Source: Nitrospinaceae bacterium
Lineage (GTDB): Bacteria > Nitrospinota > Nitrospinia > Nitrospinales > VA-1
Direction of reading: 5' to 3'
Length of the DNA stretch: 50,956 bases
Assembly: GCA_029261475.1 (NCBI GenBank)
Contig: JAJDBG010000024.1
Location: 1-50,956 of the forward strand
Positions 1 to 10,023 of this stretch are shown in pieces. Each line of letters starts with the position of its first letter. The first letter of the stretch is position 1. Made by a program: the position numbers and the translations under genes. The notes beneath the pieces were generated by a model that worked only from the letters and a program-made list of their open reading frames with translations, was not told where the DNA came from and ran no database searches.

Positions 1-31
1 CATTCGTCCACTGCGACGGTTCGAGCGTGAC

Positions 32-445
32 TTAAACGTTGGGGGGAAACGCGATGAGGTAACCACTGAAAGCGGAAGCACAAAGGGCGAAGAACCCCGC
101 GATATAGATGCCGACAGCGGTTTGAGTGTAAGGCCGGGTGAAGGAATAGATCGTCGCCAAGCCAATAAAAACAGTGAAAAGGAATGAATAGCCCTGATGG
201 CCTTCCACTTCTACATTAGTCGTGAGATTGATATCAGCTGAAATCATGCCTGTGAAATCTGCCATAGCGGCACCGATGAATCCCATACTCAGATTAAAGG
301 AAGCGGCTTGGCCCAATAAAGCATTTCGTGAAACTCTATTTTTGTAAAGCAAACCCAAAGCTCCAATGTAAAGCGCTATGGGGAGATGGGACAAAAAAGG
401 ATGAAATGATACTGAGCTGATCATAATTTCATAAGACAAAAACAA
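32..445 (-). CDS. Small multi-pass membrane protein, DUF2231-like
   Basis: ORF 137 aa with four hydrophobic segments and an 'HPFLSHLPIALYIGAL' N-terminus resembling DUF2231 proteins. Confidence 0.55.
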   Translation of the reverse strand: MFLSYEIMISSVSFHPFLSHLPIALYIGALGLLYKNRVSRNALLGQAASFNLSMGFIGAAMADFTGMISADINLTTNVEVEGHQGYSFLFTVFIGLATIYSFTRPYTQTAVGIYIAGFFALCASAFSGYLIAFPPNV

Positions 446-475
446 GGCCGGGCTATCAAATATAGCCTGGCCTTT
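444..475 (-). terminator. Intrinsic terminator-like hairpin downstream of the tat gene
   Basis: AAGGCCGGGCTAT-CAAAT-ATAGCCTGGCCTT inverted repeat with flanking A/T runs. Confidence 0.6.
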
Positions 476-520
476 TTGGCATTCAAATTAATAATCCGTT
501 GCTCCCTGAAGCAAGGTGGG

Positions 521-826
521 TTATAACTCAGAGGCTCTTTTGTTCTTCAAGTTGCGCAGGGCTGTTGTGTCTGGAAGGTCGAGATTAACATCCACGTCAA
601 TTTTTGTTACGGAACTCACATCTTGTTCCAGACCCTCAACATTGACCTGTTGCTTCAAGTCTTCCGCTTCATCCATGACGTCTTGTTTCAAAGTGTTGAA
701 AGTGGATTGAAATTCACCCCATCCCTTGCCGATTGCCTTGGCCAGTTTGGGAAGGTTTTGTGGACCAATCACCACGACGGCGATGCCCATAATTATCATC
801 AACTCAAAAAAACCAATATCAAACAT
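521..826 (-). CDS. tatB: Sec-independent translocase TatA/TatB family protein
   Basis: N-terminus MFDIGFFELMIIMGIAVVVIGPQNLPKLAKAIGKGWGEFQ is typical of TatA/B; start set at the internal Met (824-826) rather than the ORF-track start. Confidence 0.85.
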   Translation of the reverse strand: MFDIGFFELMIIMGIAVVVIGPQNLPKLAKAIGKGWGEFQSTFNTLKQDVMDEAEDLKQQVNVEGLEQDVSSVTKIDVDVNLDLPDTTALRNLKNKRASEL

Positions 827-967
827 TTGGCAAGCTCCTGAAAACAGAATTAATGAAAGTTTGATTCTACCAAAAAATAGGGTTGGGCGCCACTCAACTC
901 CCGAACAACCGTTAGAATACAAAAAAATTGCCGTATTAGGGGAATCTCGATTGAAACAGAGTTTTGC

Positions 968-1897
968 ATGAAAATTGTACAGGGAACAAGTAATATTTTA
1001 TCTTCGTTACCTTATCCGGTAATAACGATTGGGAATTTTGACGGGGTCCACAAAGGGCATCAGGTTTTATTTCATAAAACCTGCGAGATTGCCAAAAAAA
1101 ATAAGGGAACAGCAATAGCCTTTACTTTCGATCCACACCCATTAAAAATTATCGCTCCCGAAAAGTTTCCCCCTCAACTAACCACTTTCCAAAAAAAAAT
1201 GGCCCTGATCGAAACCTGTGGGATGGATCAAGTGATTTGTGCAAACTTCGATCACAGCTTTGCCAACCAATCTCCTCGCGATTTTGCAAAAAATATCCTT
1301 GTCGATAAAATTGGCGTTCGCGAAGTCGTTGTCGGGTTTGACTATGCCTTTGGTCGGGGAAGAGAAGGCACTCTTGATTATTTAAAGACAATGGGGAAGG
1401 AATTCAATTTCATCGTCCACACTGTCGATCCTGTAAAAATAAACGGTCACATGATAAGCAGTTCCTCTGTGAGAGAAATGATAGAAGCTGGCCGAGTGGA
1501 GAGTGCTAAAGATTTTTTAGGCAGAAACTATTCCTTAATTGGCGAGGTTATCCATGGCGACAAAAGAGGGCAATCCATTGGCTTCCCCACCGCAAATTTA
1601 AATGTAGAGGAAGTGCTAGTCCCCGGAACGGGAGTCTACGCCGTTTACGCTTTAGTGAACGGACAGCGTAAACCCGCCGTTGCCAATGTCGGTTTCAAGC
1701 CGACATTCAATTCAGGTGCATTGGGAATAGAAGTCCACATTTTGGAATTTGAAGAAGAATTGTACGGGCACAAAGTCGAGATTGAATTCATCAGCCGCAT
1801 CCGCGATGAAGTAAAGTTTCCTTCGGTCGACGCCTTGGTCGAACAAATACAAAAAGACATTCAAAACGCAAAGCAGTTATTGGAGGACGTTCATTGA
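968..1897 (+). CDS. ribF: Bifunctional riboflavin kinase / FAD synthetase
   Basis: VITIGNFDGVHKGHQVLF, FDPHPLKII, GDKRGQSIGFPTANL motifs. Confidence 0.95.
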   Translation: MKIVQGTSNILSSLPYPVITIGNFDGVHKGHQVLFHKTCEIAKKNKGTAIAFTFDPHPLKIIAPEKFPPQLTTFQKKMALIETCGMDQVICANFDHSFANQSPRDFAKNILVDKIGVREVVVGFDYAFGRGREGTLDYLKTMGKEFNFIVHTVDPVKINGHMISSSSVREMIEAGRVESAKDFLGRNYSLIGEVIHGDKRGQSIGFPTANLNVEEVLVPGTGVYAVYALVNGQRKPAVANVGFKPTFNSGALGIEVHILEFEEELYGHKVEIEFISRIRDEVKFPSVDALVEQIQKDIQNAKQLLEDVH

Positions 1898-2958
1898 AAA
1901 AAACCATTCAATTACTGGTTGGGCTAGGCATTGCACTGGGAGCCCTTTACTATACCTTGAGCAACGTCTCCGGCAAGGATCTATTGGCATCGTTCAAAAC
2001 GGTGGAATGGGTATACCTCATTCCTTCCATTCTGATAATTATATCCACATATATACTCCGCGTCTATCGCTGGCAAATTCTATTGTTGCCAATGCAGAAT
2101 ATAAAGAAGTCAGCATTATTCGGGCCGGTGATGGTGGGATTTATGGGCAACGTCTTACCCGGTCGTGCGGGCGAATTCATCAGAGCTTATCTCCTGAAAC
2201 AAAGAAGCTCTATTTCATTTTCTGGTGCGTTTGCGACTATCGTCGTTGAGAGATTATTTGACCTGATCATGATGTTGTTGATGTTCATTTGGCTTTTCGC
2301 TTTCAGGGCCGACGTATTTTCACCAACAACTCAGGCGATGGGCCTTTCCGTGCAGGATCTAGCGGTGAAGTTTGGCCAGGCTGGAGCAGGGCTCATTCTT
2401 GCACTCATTGTATTCATTTACCTTTTAGTCTGGAAAAAACAGGCATTGATGAAAATCATCATTTGGATTGAAGCTCGATTGCCCGAAAAATGGAGCGAGC
2501 GGCTTCAATACTGGGTGGATGAATTCAGCATAGGCCTGTCTGTCATACGCAATCCGAAAGCCTTAGTGAAGATCTCCGTGTACACGTTTTTGATATGGAC
2601 AACAATCACTTTGACATTCTACCCTCTTTACTGGGCCTACGATTTACAGAATAAATCGATGGACTCTTTAATTTTAGTGACCGTGATGGTCGGTATCTTT
2701 ATAACCATTCTTCCGACCCCTGCATTTTTGGGCTCGACCAATGCCGCGATTTTGATTTCCCTCCATAACATTATGGGAGAAGATGAATTGAAAGCCGTCA
2801 GTTTTGGAATGATCGCCTGGGCACTGGGATTCTTTGTCATGGTGGTGGGCGGAATTTACTATTTATTTCGAGATCATTTGTCTTTTGGCAAACTAGTCGA
2901 AGCCGAAGAAATCCTGGAACAAACCGACAACCCCGATAAATTGGACCGACCACTTTGA
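1894..2958 (+). CDS. Lysylphosphatidylglycerol synthase TM-region / UPF0104 family membrane protein (copy 1)
   Basis: Multi-pass protein; GFMGNVLPGRAGEFIRAYLL and ATIVVERLFDL motifs; TTG start overlapping the ribF stop. Confidence 0.8.
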   Translation: MKKTIQLLVGLGIALGALYYTLSNVSGKDLLASFKTVEWVYLIPSILIIISTYILRVYRWQILLLPMQNIKKSALFGPVMVGFMGNVLPGRAGEFIRAYLLKQRSSISFSGAFATIVVERLFDLIMMLLMFIWLFAFRADVFSPTTQAMGLSVQDLAVKFGQAGAGLILALIVFIYLLVWKKQALMKIIIWIEARLPEKWSERLQYWVDEFSIGLSVIRNPKALVKISVYTFLIWTTITLTFYPLYWAYDLQNKSMDSLILVTVMVGIFITILPTPAFLGSTNAAILISLHNIMGEDELKAVSFGMIAWALGFFVMVVGGIYYLFRDHLSFGKLVEAEEILEQTDNPDKLDRPL

Positions 2959-4070
2959 ACCGAATCACACAATTTGTTGTATCCCTGCTCATAACCGGGG
3001 GTGCTCTCTATTACACATTACACAACGTCTCTCTCAAGCAACTGGGCGAGTCATTTGCTCAGGTCCACTACATCTACCTGATTCCCGCAACCCTTTTGAT
3101 GGCATTCAGTTACGTTCTGCGTTGCTGGCGCTGGCGTATTCTTCTTTCGCCCATGAAAAAAGTCGATACGGCAGGTCTTTTTTCGCCGCTCATGGTTGGC
3201 TATATGGGAAACATTCTACCGGCCCGGGCGGGGGAAATTTTGCGTCCCTATCTAGTCGGAAAAAAATACGGCATCCCATTTTCAGGAGCCTTGGCAACCA
3301 TTGTCGTCGAGCGAGTGACTGATATCGTAATCCTGCTCTTGATTTTTCTCTGGGTCTTTGTCGGGCACCCCGAAATCTTCAGCCCAGAGCCTGTACTTTC
3401 AGGTCTATCCGTTCAAGATCTGGCTTTAAATTTCGGGAAAATTGCGGGAGCCATCTCCATTTTCATACTCACCTTTATATACGGTTTACTGCATCACGAA
3501 AAAAAAGCTCGCGGCTTTGTGCAATGGGCAGTGTCCCGTTTGCCTCAAAGGTGGCATGAAAAAATCGATTTCTGGGTACAAGAGTTTCGCATGGGAATAT
3601 TGATATTGAAGGACGTTCGAGCTTTCTTCAAAGTCATATTTTTAACGACGATGGAGTGGATTGTGAACATTTATAGCCTCTATCCACTTTACTGGGCCTA
3701 CGAGCTACAAGACAAATCGCAAATTTCAGTTATCCTTTTGACAGTGATGATCGCTATCATGGTGACCGTTTTGCCAACACCCGCCTTACTGGGCTCCTTT
3801 AATGCGGGAGTGACCATCGCATTACACAATATCATGGGGGAAACCGAAGTCGCCGCCGCGGGTGTGGGAATGGTCGGCTGGGGGCTGAATTTCCTAGTGA
3901 TCTTTCTGGCAGGAATCTACTTTATTTTTCGCGACTCTCTTTCCGTGCGCCAGCTATTGGATGCCGAAGCAGAAGGGGAATCTGAAATTGAAGAACTAGA
4001 GCATCATCACGACAACGAACCGCAACCGGGAAAACAGAATTTAAAGGATAAAACCGACAAAAAACAGTGA
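2955..4070 (+). CDS. UPF0104 family membrane protein (copy 2, tandem paralog)
   Basis: Co-linear with the preceding gene (GYMGNILPARAGEILRPYLV, ATIVVERVTDI); TTG start overlapping the previous stop. Confidence 0.8.
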   Translation: MNRITQFVVSLLITGGALYYTLHNVSLKQLGESFAQVHYIYLIPATLLMAFSYVLRCWRWRILLSPMKKVDTAGLFSPLMVGYMGNILPARAGEILRPYLVGKKYGIPFSGALATIVVERVTDIVILLLIFLWVFVGHPEIFSPEPVLSGLSVQDLALNFGKIAGAISIFILTFIYGLLHHEKKARGFVQWAVSRLPQRWHEKIDFWVQEFRMGILILKDVRAFFKVIFLTTMEWIVNIYSLYPLYWAYELQDKSQISVILLTVMIAIMVTVLPTPALLGSFNAGVTIALHNIMGETEVAAAGVGMVGWGLNFLVIFLAGIYFIFRDSLSVRQLLDAEAEGESEIEELEHHHDNEPQPGKQNLKDKTDKKQ

Positions 4071-4146
4071 AGTTTGAATTTAGTAAACAATCATCTTGAA
4101 ATTAGGAAGCGGACAATACATAATGACTCCGCTGTAAATTTAAAGA

Positions 4147-4230
4147 GCCGAAGTGGCGGAATTGGTAGACGCGCATGATTCAGGGTCATGTGTCCGAAAG
4201 GGCGTGGAAGTTCGAGTCTTCTCTTCGGCA
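4147..4230 (+). tRNA. tRNA-Leu (CAG anticodon)
   Basis: Acceptor GCCGAAG/CTTCGGC; anticodon stem CATGA-TTCAGGG-TCATG (anticodon CAG); long variable arm TGTCCGAAAGGGCGT; T-arm GGAAG-TTCGAGT-CTTCT; CCA not encoded. Confidence 0.95.
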
Positions 4231-4552
4231 CTCTTACGCAGAGAGTAAATTGGCCGGAACCAGATAATAAGTCTGGTTCGGCTTTATAGCTTCGGTTCGA
4301 GGTTTCTCTGTCTGAGCGCACTCTTTAAAGCACGTCACGGGATGCAAAATGAAGTCTGTAGTTTTCCTTTAACAAGACGATAAAAACAAAACAAGCCCAA
4401 AAAAGTCCTGTAATTACAGAATCTTGATGCCATCTTGGCTGTTTGTTTACACCATTCTGAACGAAGTAAGGAATCTCGCCGTGCAGGCATTGCCTGTTCC
4501 CCAAGCTTACCAGGACAAATCAAAAACCCAATTTCTAATCGTGAGTTAATAC

Positions 4553-5704
4553 ATGCTTCGATACTGTGCACTCTGTGTAATGCCCGATACCAAGCCTGAC
4601 CTGCAATTTAATGAGGATGGGGTTTGCAGTGCCTGTCTGTATTATGAAAACCGCGACGAAGTGAATTGGGCTGAGCGCAAGAAAGAACTACAAACAACTT
4701 TAGACCGATACCGCTCCAAAGATGGAAGCAATTGGGATTGCATCGTACCTGTCAGTGGTGGGAAAGACAGTACTTTCCAGGTAATTCGGATGTTGCAAAT
4801 GGGACTCAACCCATTATGCGTTACCGCCACAACTTGCGATTTATCCGACATAGGTCGCCGAAATATTGAAAATATAAAAGACATGGGAGTGGATTATATA
4901 GAAGTCTCTCCCAACCCTATTATTCGCAGAAAGTTGAACCGCATTGGCCTGAATCAGGTAGGGGATATTTCCTGGGCAGAGCATGTCGGCATTTTTACCA
5001 TTCCCGTACGCGCCGCCGTCCAATTCGGAATCAAACTGATTATTTGGGGTGAGAATTCACAAAATGAATATGGTGGACCTGCATCAGCTAGCGAAAATAA
5101 TGTTCTCAATCGACGTTGGCTTGAGGAATTTGGCGGACTATTAGGACTTCGCGTTTCTGATTTCATCGGGATGGAAAATATCTCAGCCAAAGACATGATT
5201 CTTTACACCTACCCCAGCGATGAAGAATTAAAACGTGTCGGAGTCACCGGTTTGTTCCTCGGTCATTATATTCCCTGGGACGGTTACTCCAACGTTTTGG
5301 TATCCCAAGCCTACGGGTTTCAATCCCTCGAAACAACTATTGAGGGGTCTGTAGTAAACTACGAAAATCTGGACAACCACCAGATGGGAATCCACGATTA
5401 TTTCAAGTTTCTAAAATTTGGTTTTGGTCGAGCAACCGATCTTGCATGTTTGCATTTAAGGCGAGGCCGTCTCACGCGTGAAGACGCAATGGAATTGGTT
5501 CGTCGGCACGATGGGAAATTCCCATGGTCTTACCTTGGAAAACCCTTGGAGAAAATTCTGGCCCCCCTTGACATGAGCGTCGAACAATTTGTGAAAATTT
5601 GCGACCGCTTCACCAACAAGAAAATTTTCGAGACGGACGCGAGAGGCAACCTCATTCGCGACAAACAAGGTAATTTAACCAAAGTCAATTATGACAATCC
5701 ATGA
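4553..5704 (+). CDS. N-acetyl sugar amidotransferase (WbpG/PseA/WbuX-like)
   Basis: YCALCVMPDTKPDLQFNEDGVCSAC N-terminus, PP-loop VPVSGGKDSTFQ; followed by hisH/hisF paralogs. Confidence 0.88.
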   Translation: MLRYCALCVMPDTKPDLQFNEDGVCSACLYYENRDEVNWAERKKELQTTLDRYRSKDGSNWDCIVPVSGGKDSTFQVIRMLQMGLNPLCVTATTCDLSDIGRRNIENIKDMGVDYIEVSPNPIIRRKLNRIGLNQVGDISWAEHVGIFTIPVRAAVQFGIKLIIWGENSQNEYGGPASASENNVLNRRWLEEFGGLLGLRVSDFIGMENISAKDMILYTYPSDEELKRVGVTGLFLGHYIPWDGYSNVLVSQAYGFQSLETTIEGSVVNYENLDNHQMGIHDYFKFLKFGFGRATDLACLHLRRGRLTREDAMELVRRHDGKFPWSYLGKPLEKILAPLDMSVEQFVKICDRFTNKKIFETDARGNLIRDKQGNLTKVNYDNP

Positions 5705-6321
5705 AAGCACTGATCATTGATTATGAGATGGGCAATCTGGGCTCTGTCCGCAGGTCTTTTGAGGAATGCGACGCAGAAGTTCTCATATCAACAGATCCTC
5801 ACGACTTAAAACTCGCAACACACATTGTCCTCCCCGGGGTTGGTGCTTTTGCCGAGGGTATGGAGCATTTGATTCGAGGTGGATGGATTGATCCCCTGCG
5901 CCAAGCCGTTTTAAATGATCGCATTCCTACCTTGGGAATATGCCTTGGAATGCAGTTATTCGCTGACAGGGGCTTCGAGAAGGGCGACACACCTGGGCTC
6001 GGTTTTATTCCTGGAAAGGTCGCCTTGTTAGAGCCAGGAAACTCAGATTCGCGAGTACCTCATATAGGTTGGAATGAAGTCGACTTTGTCCCAAACACTC
6101 CCCTTTTTACAAAAATACCCAATAAATCCGATTTTTATTTCGTTCACAGTTTTCACTTCATTCCAGAAAATAACAATGTGATTGTTGGGGAAACTCCCTA
6201 TTGCGGAAATATTGTATCTGCAATCCAATCCGAGAACGTATTCGGCGTTCAGTTTCATCCTGAAAAAAGTTCACGGGCTGGATTCCAACTCATACGGGCT
6301 TTTTTAGAATATAACCATTAG
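5701..6321 (+). CDS. hisH: HisH-type glutamine amidotransferase (glycan-locus paralog)
   Basis: LPGVGAFAEGM, LGICLGMQLF nucleophile Cys, FGVQFHPEKS His/Glu; 4-bp overlap with the amidotransferase gene. Confidence 0.9.
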   Translation: MKALIIDYEMGNLGSVRRSFEECDAEVLISTDPHDLKLATHIVLPGVGAFAEGMEHLIRGGWIDPLRQAVLNDRIPTLGICLGMQLFADRGFEKGDTPGLGFIPGKVALLEPGNSDSRVPHIGWNEVDFVPNTPLFTKIPNKSDFYFVHSFHFIPENNNVIVGETPYCGNIVSAIQSENVFGVQFHPEKSSRAGFQLIRAFLEYNH

Positions 6322-6399
6322 AAAAGTGTACTAAAAAACCATGAAGACTTTGAAGCTAACAAAAACCTTCATTCTCTGGAATTTTTTTACCAAATCATC

Positions 6400-7176
6400 A
6401 TGCTAAAAAAAAGAGTCATTCCAACTTTATTATGGAAAGACATCAGCCTGGTCAAAGGGATCTCATTTGATAGCTGGCGACGAATTGGCTCCATAATGCC
6501 CGCAATCAAGGTATACAACACTCGCGACGTGGACGAATTGATCCTGCTCGATATCACCGCAACGCTGGAAAACCGTGATCCAGATTATGAGTCCCTACAA
6601 GAATACTCCGCCGAATGCTTTGTACCCTTAACCGTTGGAGGAGGTCTTAAAACCCTCGACCAGGTCCGCAGTCTCCTCCGCTCTGGTGCAGATAAGGTAG
6701 CTATCAACAGTGCCGCATACGACAGACCAGCCTTCATCAGCGAAGCCGCAAAACACTTTGGTTCCCAATGCATCGTTGCAAGTATAGATGTCAAATACCA
6801 TAAAGACGGGAGCCACGAATGTTTCAGCCAGAGCGGAACTCACCCAACAGGAAAGAAACCTGTCGATTGGTGCAAGGAACTGGAGCAGTTGGGCGCAGGA
6901 GAAATTCTTTTGACTTCGATTGATCGCGACGGCACGATGACAGGATACGACATCGAACTGATCCACAAAGTGAGTGAAGCGGTATCCATACCCCTGATAG
7001 CTTCTGGTGGTGCAGGCAACCCCCAACATATGCTCGAAGCACTGGAGCAAGGTGGTGCATCCGCTGTAGCGGCTGCAAGCATTTTTCATTTCACTGAACA
7101 AACTCCAGCTGAAATGAAACAATACCTCGGGAATAAGGGTCAACCGGTGCGTAATATAAATGCCTCCACAAAGTAG
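6400..7176 (+). CDS. hisF: HisF-type (betaalpha)8 protein (glycan-locus paralog)
   Basis: PLTVGGGLKTLDQV, GAGEILLTSIDRDGTMTGYD, LIASGGAGNPQHM; N-terminal catalytic region is divergent. Confidence 0.88.
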   Translation: MLKKRVIPTLLWKDISLVKGISFDSWRRIGSIMPAIKVYNTRDVDELILLDITATLENRDPDYESLQEYSAECFVPLTVGGGLKTLDQVRSLLRSGADKVAINSAAYDRPAFISEAAKHFGSQCIVASIDVKYHKDGSHECFSQSGTHPTGKKPVDWCKELEQLGAGEILLTSIDRDGTMTGYDIELIHKVSEAVSIPLIASGGAGNPQHMLEALEQGGASAVAAASIFHFTEQTPAEMKQYLGNKGQPVRNINASTK

Positions 7177-7542
7177 AATAGCTCGCAATCCACTACAGTC
7201 CTCCTCAATAGCCTTTATCTCTATTATCTCAAAAGCCCCCCTTTAAATTGCAAATAAACCTACTTGGGATGATACGCAATCTATTAAATGGAGTAATGAC
7301 TTTCTGCATTTCAGCACAAAGGAAATCCCTTTGACTTCCACAATTTTTTACGGCAGAATAACGCAATTAAATCTTGCACCCTTCCCCAAACTAAACCGCT
7401 CCGATAATGCCGCAGATGCTCCGAGCGAAGCGGTATCCGCAAAATATTTTCGATTCCCGGGAGTCAGGAAAAACCCCTGTCAATAACGGCGAATATTTTT
7501 CATTTCAATAGCGAACACCATCAGAAATTTGGAGATTAACCT

Positions 7543-8184
7543 ATGAGTACTAATTTAAACCTATACGATCATTTTCTTGCAGAGACCAATCCTGACCGTT
7601 TACAGAAAATACTCCTCCGATATGAATTATTTCGCATGACATTAGAAGTCCCCGGAGAAATTGTCGAATGTGGAGTGTTTAAAGGTTCAGGAATTTATAC
7701 ATGGGCTAAATTCATGTGCCTTTTTAAGCCCAACAATGGATACAATATTGTAGGGTTTGATTTTTTTGACTCCGATAGAAATATGTCTTTCAAACACGGA
7801 GATGATAAAAAGTGCCTGGACGAACATCAGGAGAACTGGGCTACTCAACAAGAAATCAAAGACAATTGTTCCCGCTGGGGATTCAACAACGTTGAGCTCA
7901 TCGCCGGAAATATGGTAGATACAACAAGTAAATTCAGATCCGATAATTTGGGAACGCGCATTGCTTTGCTCTATATTGATGTTGATAATTACGAAGGCAC
8001 GATGGCATGCCTTGAAAATTTATATCCTCTGGTTACCCGGGGAGGAGTCGTCGCCTTTGACGAATATGCTTTACGTGGATACGGCGAGTCCGATGCAGTG
8101 GACGAGTTTTTTCGGGAAAAATCTGTTAAATTAAAATCTTTCCCATGGGGAAATACGCCTACAGCCTATTTTATTAAGGAATAA
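7543..8184 (+). CDS. TylF/MycF-like class I SAM-dependent methyltransferase
   Basis: GEIVECGVFKGSG, IVGFDFFDS, ALLYIDVDNYEGT..LENLYPLVTRGGVVAFDEY. Confidence 0.8.
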   Translation: MSTNLNLYDHFLAETNPDRLQKILLRYELFRMTLEVPGEIVECGVFKGSGIYTWAKFMCLFKPNNGYNIVGFDFFDSDRNMSFKHGDDKKCLDEHQENWATQQEIKDNCSRWGFNNVELIAGNMVDTTSKFRSDNLGTRIALLYIDVDNYEGTMACLENLYPLVTRGGVVAFDEYALRGYGESDAVDEFFREKSVKLKSFPWGNTPTAYFIKE

Positions 8185-8310
8185 TTGTTTTATTTTTTTC
8201 AAGGCTTTTGGAAGGCATATCTTCCGATTTTCAGAAGATCGCAAACATAGAAGCGACGGAATATAATCAAACCCGGACTCTCCAAATTTTACGTTATCCA
8301 GCGACCCATT

Positions 8311-9882
8311 ATGAACAATCCAAAAGATGTAAAAACTTCCTACGAGAATACCCTCAAGACCCTTTTTTCCAGAAGAGGGTCTTATGAAAATACTTCATAC
8401 ATGCCCGTCTTTCGGGCTTCCGGGATATTTTTCGTAGTCGTTAACAAACACACAGACACATTGATTTCTTTCATGAACTATTGGCGAGAAAAAAATCATC
8501 TCGCCAAGGTCGGTGCACTGGTGACCCTCCGAGATTCTGAAGGGAGCAAAGTCCTGCGCCAATATTTTTCCGTTGATGATTTTGTATATCAAATCAGCGT
8601 TAAAAATTTACTTGAAAGTTCAGAATCATTTACAGGATCGATAGAAGTCGAAATTTTCTCAGCTGAGGATTTGAAATTCCAATTTCCAGCAATTATGGTT
8701 TTTTATGAGACTCCAAAGGGAATTTCTTTTGTTCACACAAATCAACGCATATACAACAACGCGGAAGATCAACAAAGAGGAGAGGGTTTCAACGCCTGGC
8801 AAACTGGTTTTGATTTGCATGCCTCAAAAGGACTCGAACCTTTTGTTTTTTGTGTGAATGGTCCAAAATCTTCAGAGGATACCCAGGTTGAGCTGAAAGT
8901 TATCAATCATAACGGCGATGTTATGAATGAAACCATCTCATTAGGAAGCATCCCACCCTATGGATCCAGAAACCTCAGGCTATTAACCTATTCCGGAATT
9001 GCAGACTTTTTAGGAACGGAACCCGGTTTCTGCAAACTGAATGTCGATTTGGAAAATGTGCATTTGCGATTCGCCTGCGGTAATGTTTCCAACGATCAAT
9101 CATGGCTCTCAATCACCCATAGTTATTTTGATACGACAACGCATCACGATTACTACGATGTGAAAGAATCCTCCGGTTCGCCATGCTTTGTTCCTTTTAA
9201 TTTGGTTGAGGGGCTGGACGTCGACTTGGTCTTTTATCCGATTTTTTCTCCAGCAATTCTAAGTTTTGCATTAGAATGTTTTGATCATAAAGGCAAACAA
9301 AGAGCCTTGATCGACCTGGAATCGCAGTTCAACTCAACCGATTCCAACATGTACCGAATCGATGTAAGAAAAATTCTCAAAGCCAATAGCATTCAAGAGA
9401 ATGAAGGCCTCTATTGCCTCCACATCAGTGCGAAAGATCATAAAATCCCCACACGAATTTCCTATGGCCTAAATTATAGAAGTGGCCTCAAGCTTGGCTG
9501 TAACATAAGCACTTCAGCCCTCATGGAAAAAAGCTATGGCATTTCAGGACGCGCTTACCGGTGGGGACCCATTAGCTTACGAGATGGCGGTAAAAATTTC
9601 ATTCTGGCATCACATATCAGCAAAGAAAAAGAGCCTGAAGGGTCCTCCGATTTTGAGCTCACTCTATTCGACGCATCCGGAGTTATTCTGAATGAAAAAT
9701 TTACCCTTGCCAATTCAACAGGAGTAAACCTGTGTACCGAAGATTTGCTAGACAAGGTGAATTTTAAATCCAGTCACGGTGATTTTTTGTGGTTTGTTCT
9801 GGAATCTGCAAATCCCTACTATGAATGCAATCTCATTCATGTAAGTAAAGATGGATACATTGGCGGAGATCATGCTTTTTAA
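8311..9882 (+). CDS. Hypothetical protein with apparent four-fold beta-rich internal repeat
   Basis: Intact 523-aa ORF between two glycan-modification genes; family not recognised. Confidence 0.7.
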   Translation: MNNPKDVKTSYENTLKTLFSRRGSYENTSYMPVFRASGIFFVVVNKHTDTLISFMNYWREKNHLAKVGALVTLRDSEGSKVLRQYFSVDDFVYQISVKNLLESSESFTGSIEVEIFSAEDLKFQFPAIMVFYETPKGISFVHTNQRIYNNAEDQQRGEGFNAWQTGFDLHASKGLEPFVFCVNGPKSSEDTQVELKVINHNGDVMNETISLGSIPPYGSRNLRLLTYSGIADFLGTEPGFCKLNVDLENVHLRFACGNVSNDQSWLSITHSYFDTTTHHDYYDVKESSGSPCFVPFNLVEGLDVDLVFYPIFSPAILSFALECFDHKGKQRALIDLESQFNSTDSNMYRIDVRKILKANSIQENEGLYCLHISAKDHKIPTRISYGLNYRSGLKLGCNISTSALMEKSYGISGRAYRWGPISLRDGGKNFILASHISKEKEPEGSSDFELTLFDASGVILNEKFTLANSTGVNLCTEDLLDKVNFKSSHGDFLWFVLESANPYYECNLIHVSKDGYIGGDHAF

Positions 9883-10023
9883 TCAGTCTGGAACCATAAA
9901 TAATTACCTCGCAAATAATTTTCCATTTAGCATCGCCCTTATTCAAGTCCATTTAAATTCCTGACAGCATCCCAAACATTACGATTTACAAAATCACCCT
10001 CGCTCTCTTAACACAAAAAGTTT

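Noticed and set aside
4091-4321. 76-aa minus-strand ORF
   Set aside because: It overlies the tRNA-Leu gene; fortuitous frame.
6628-7188. 186-aa minus-strand ORF
   Set aside because: Lies antisense to hisF with no recognisable domain.
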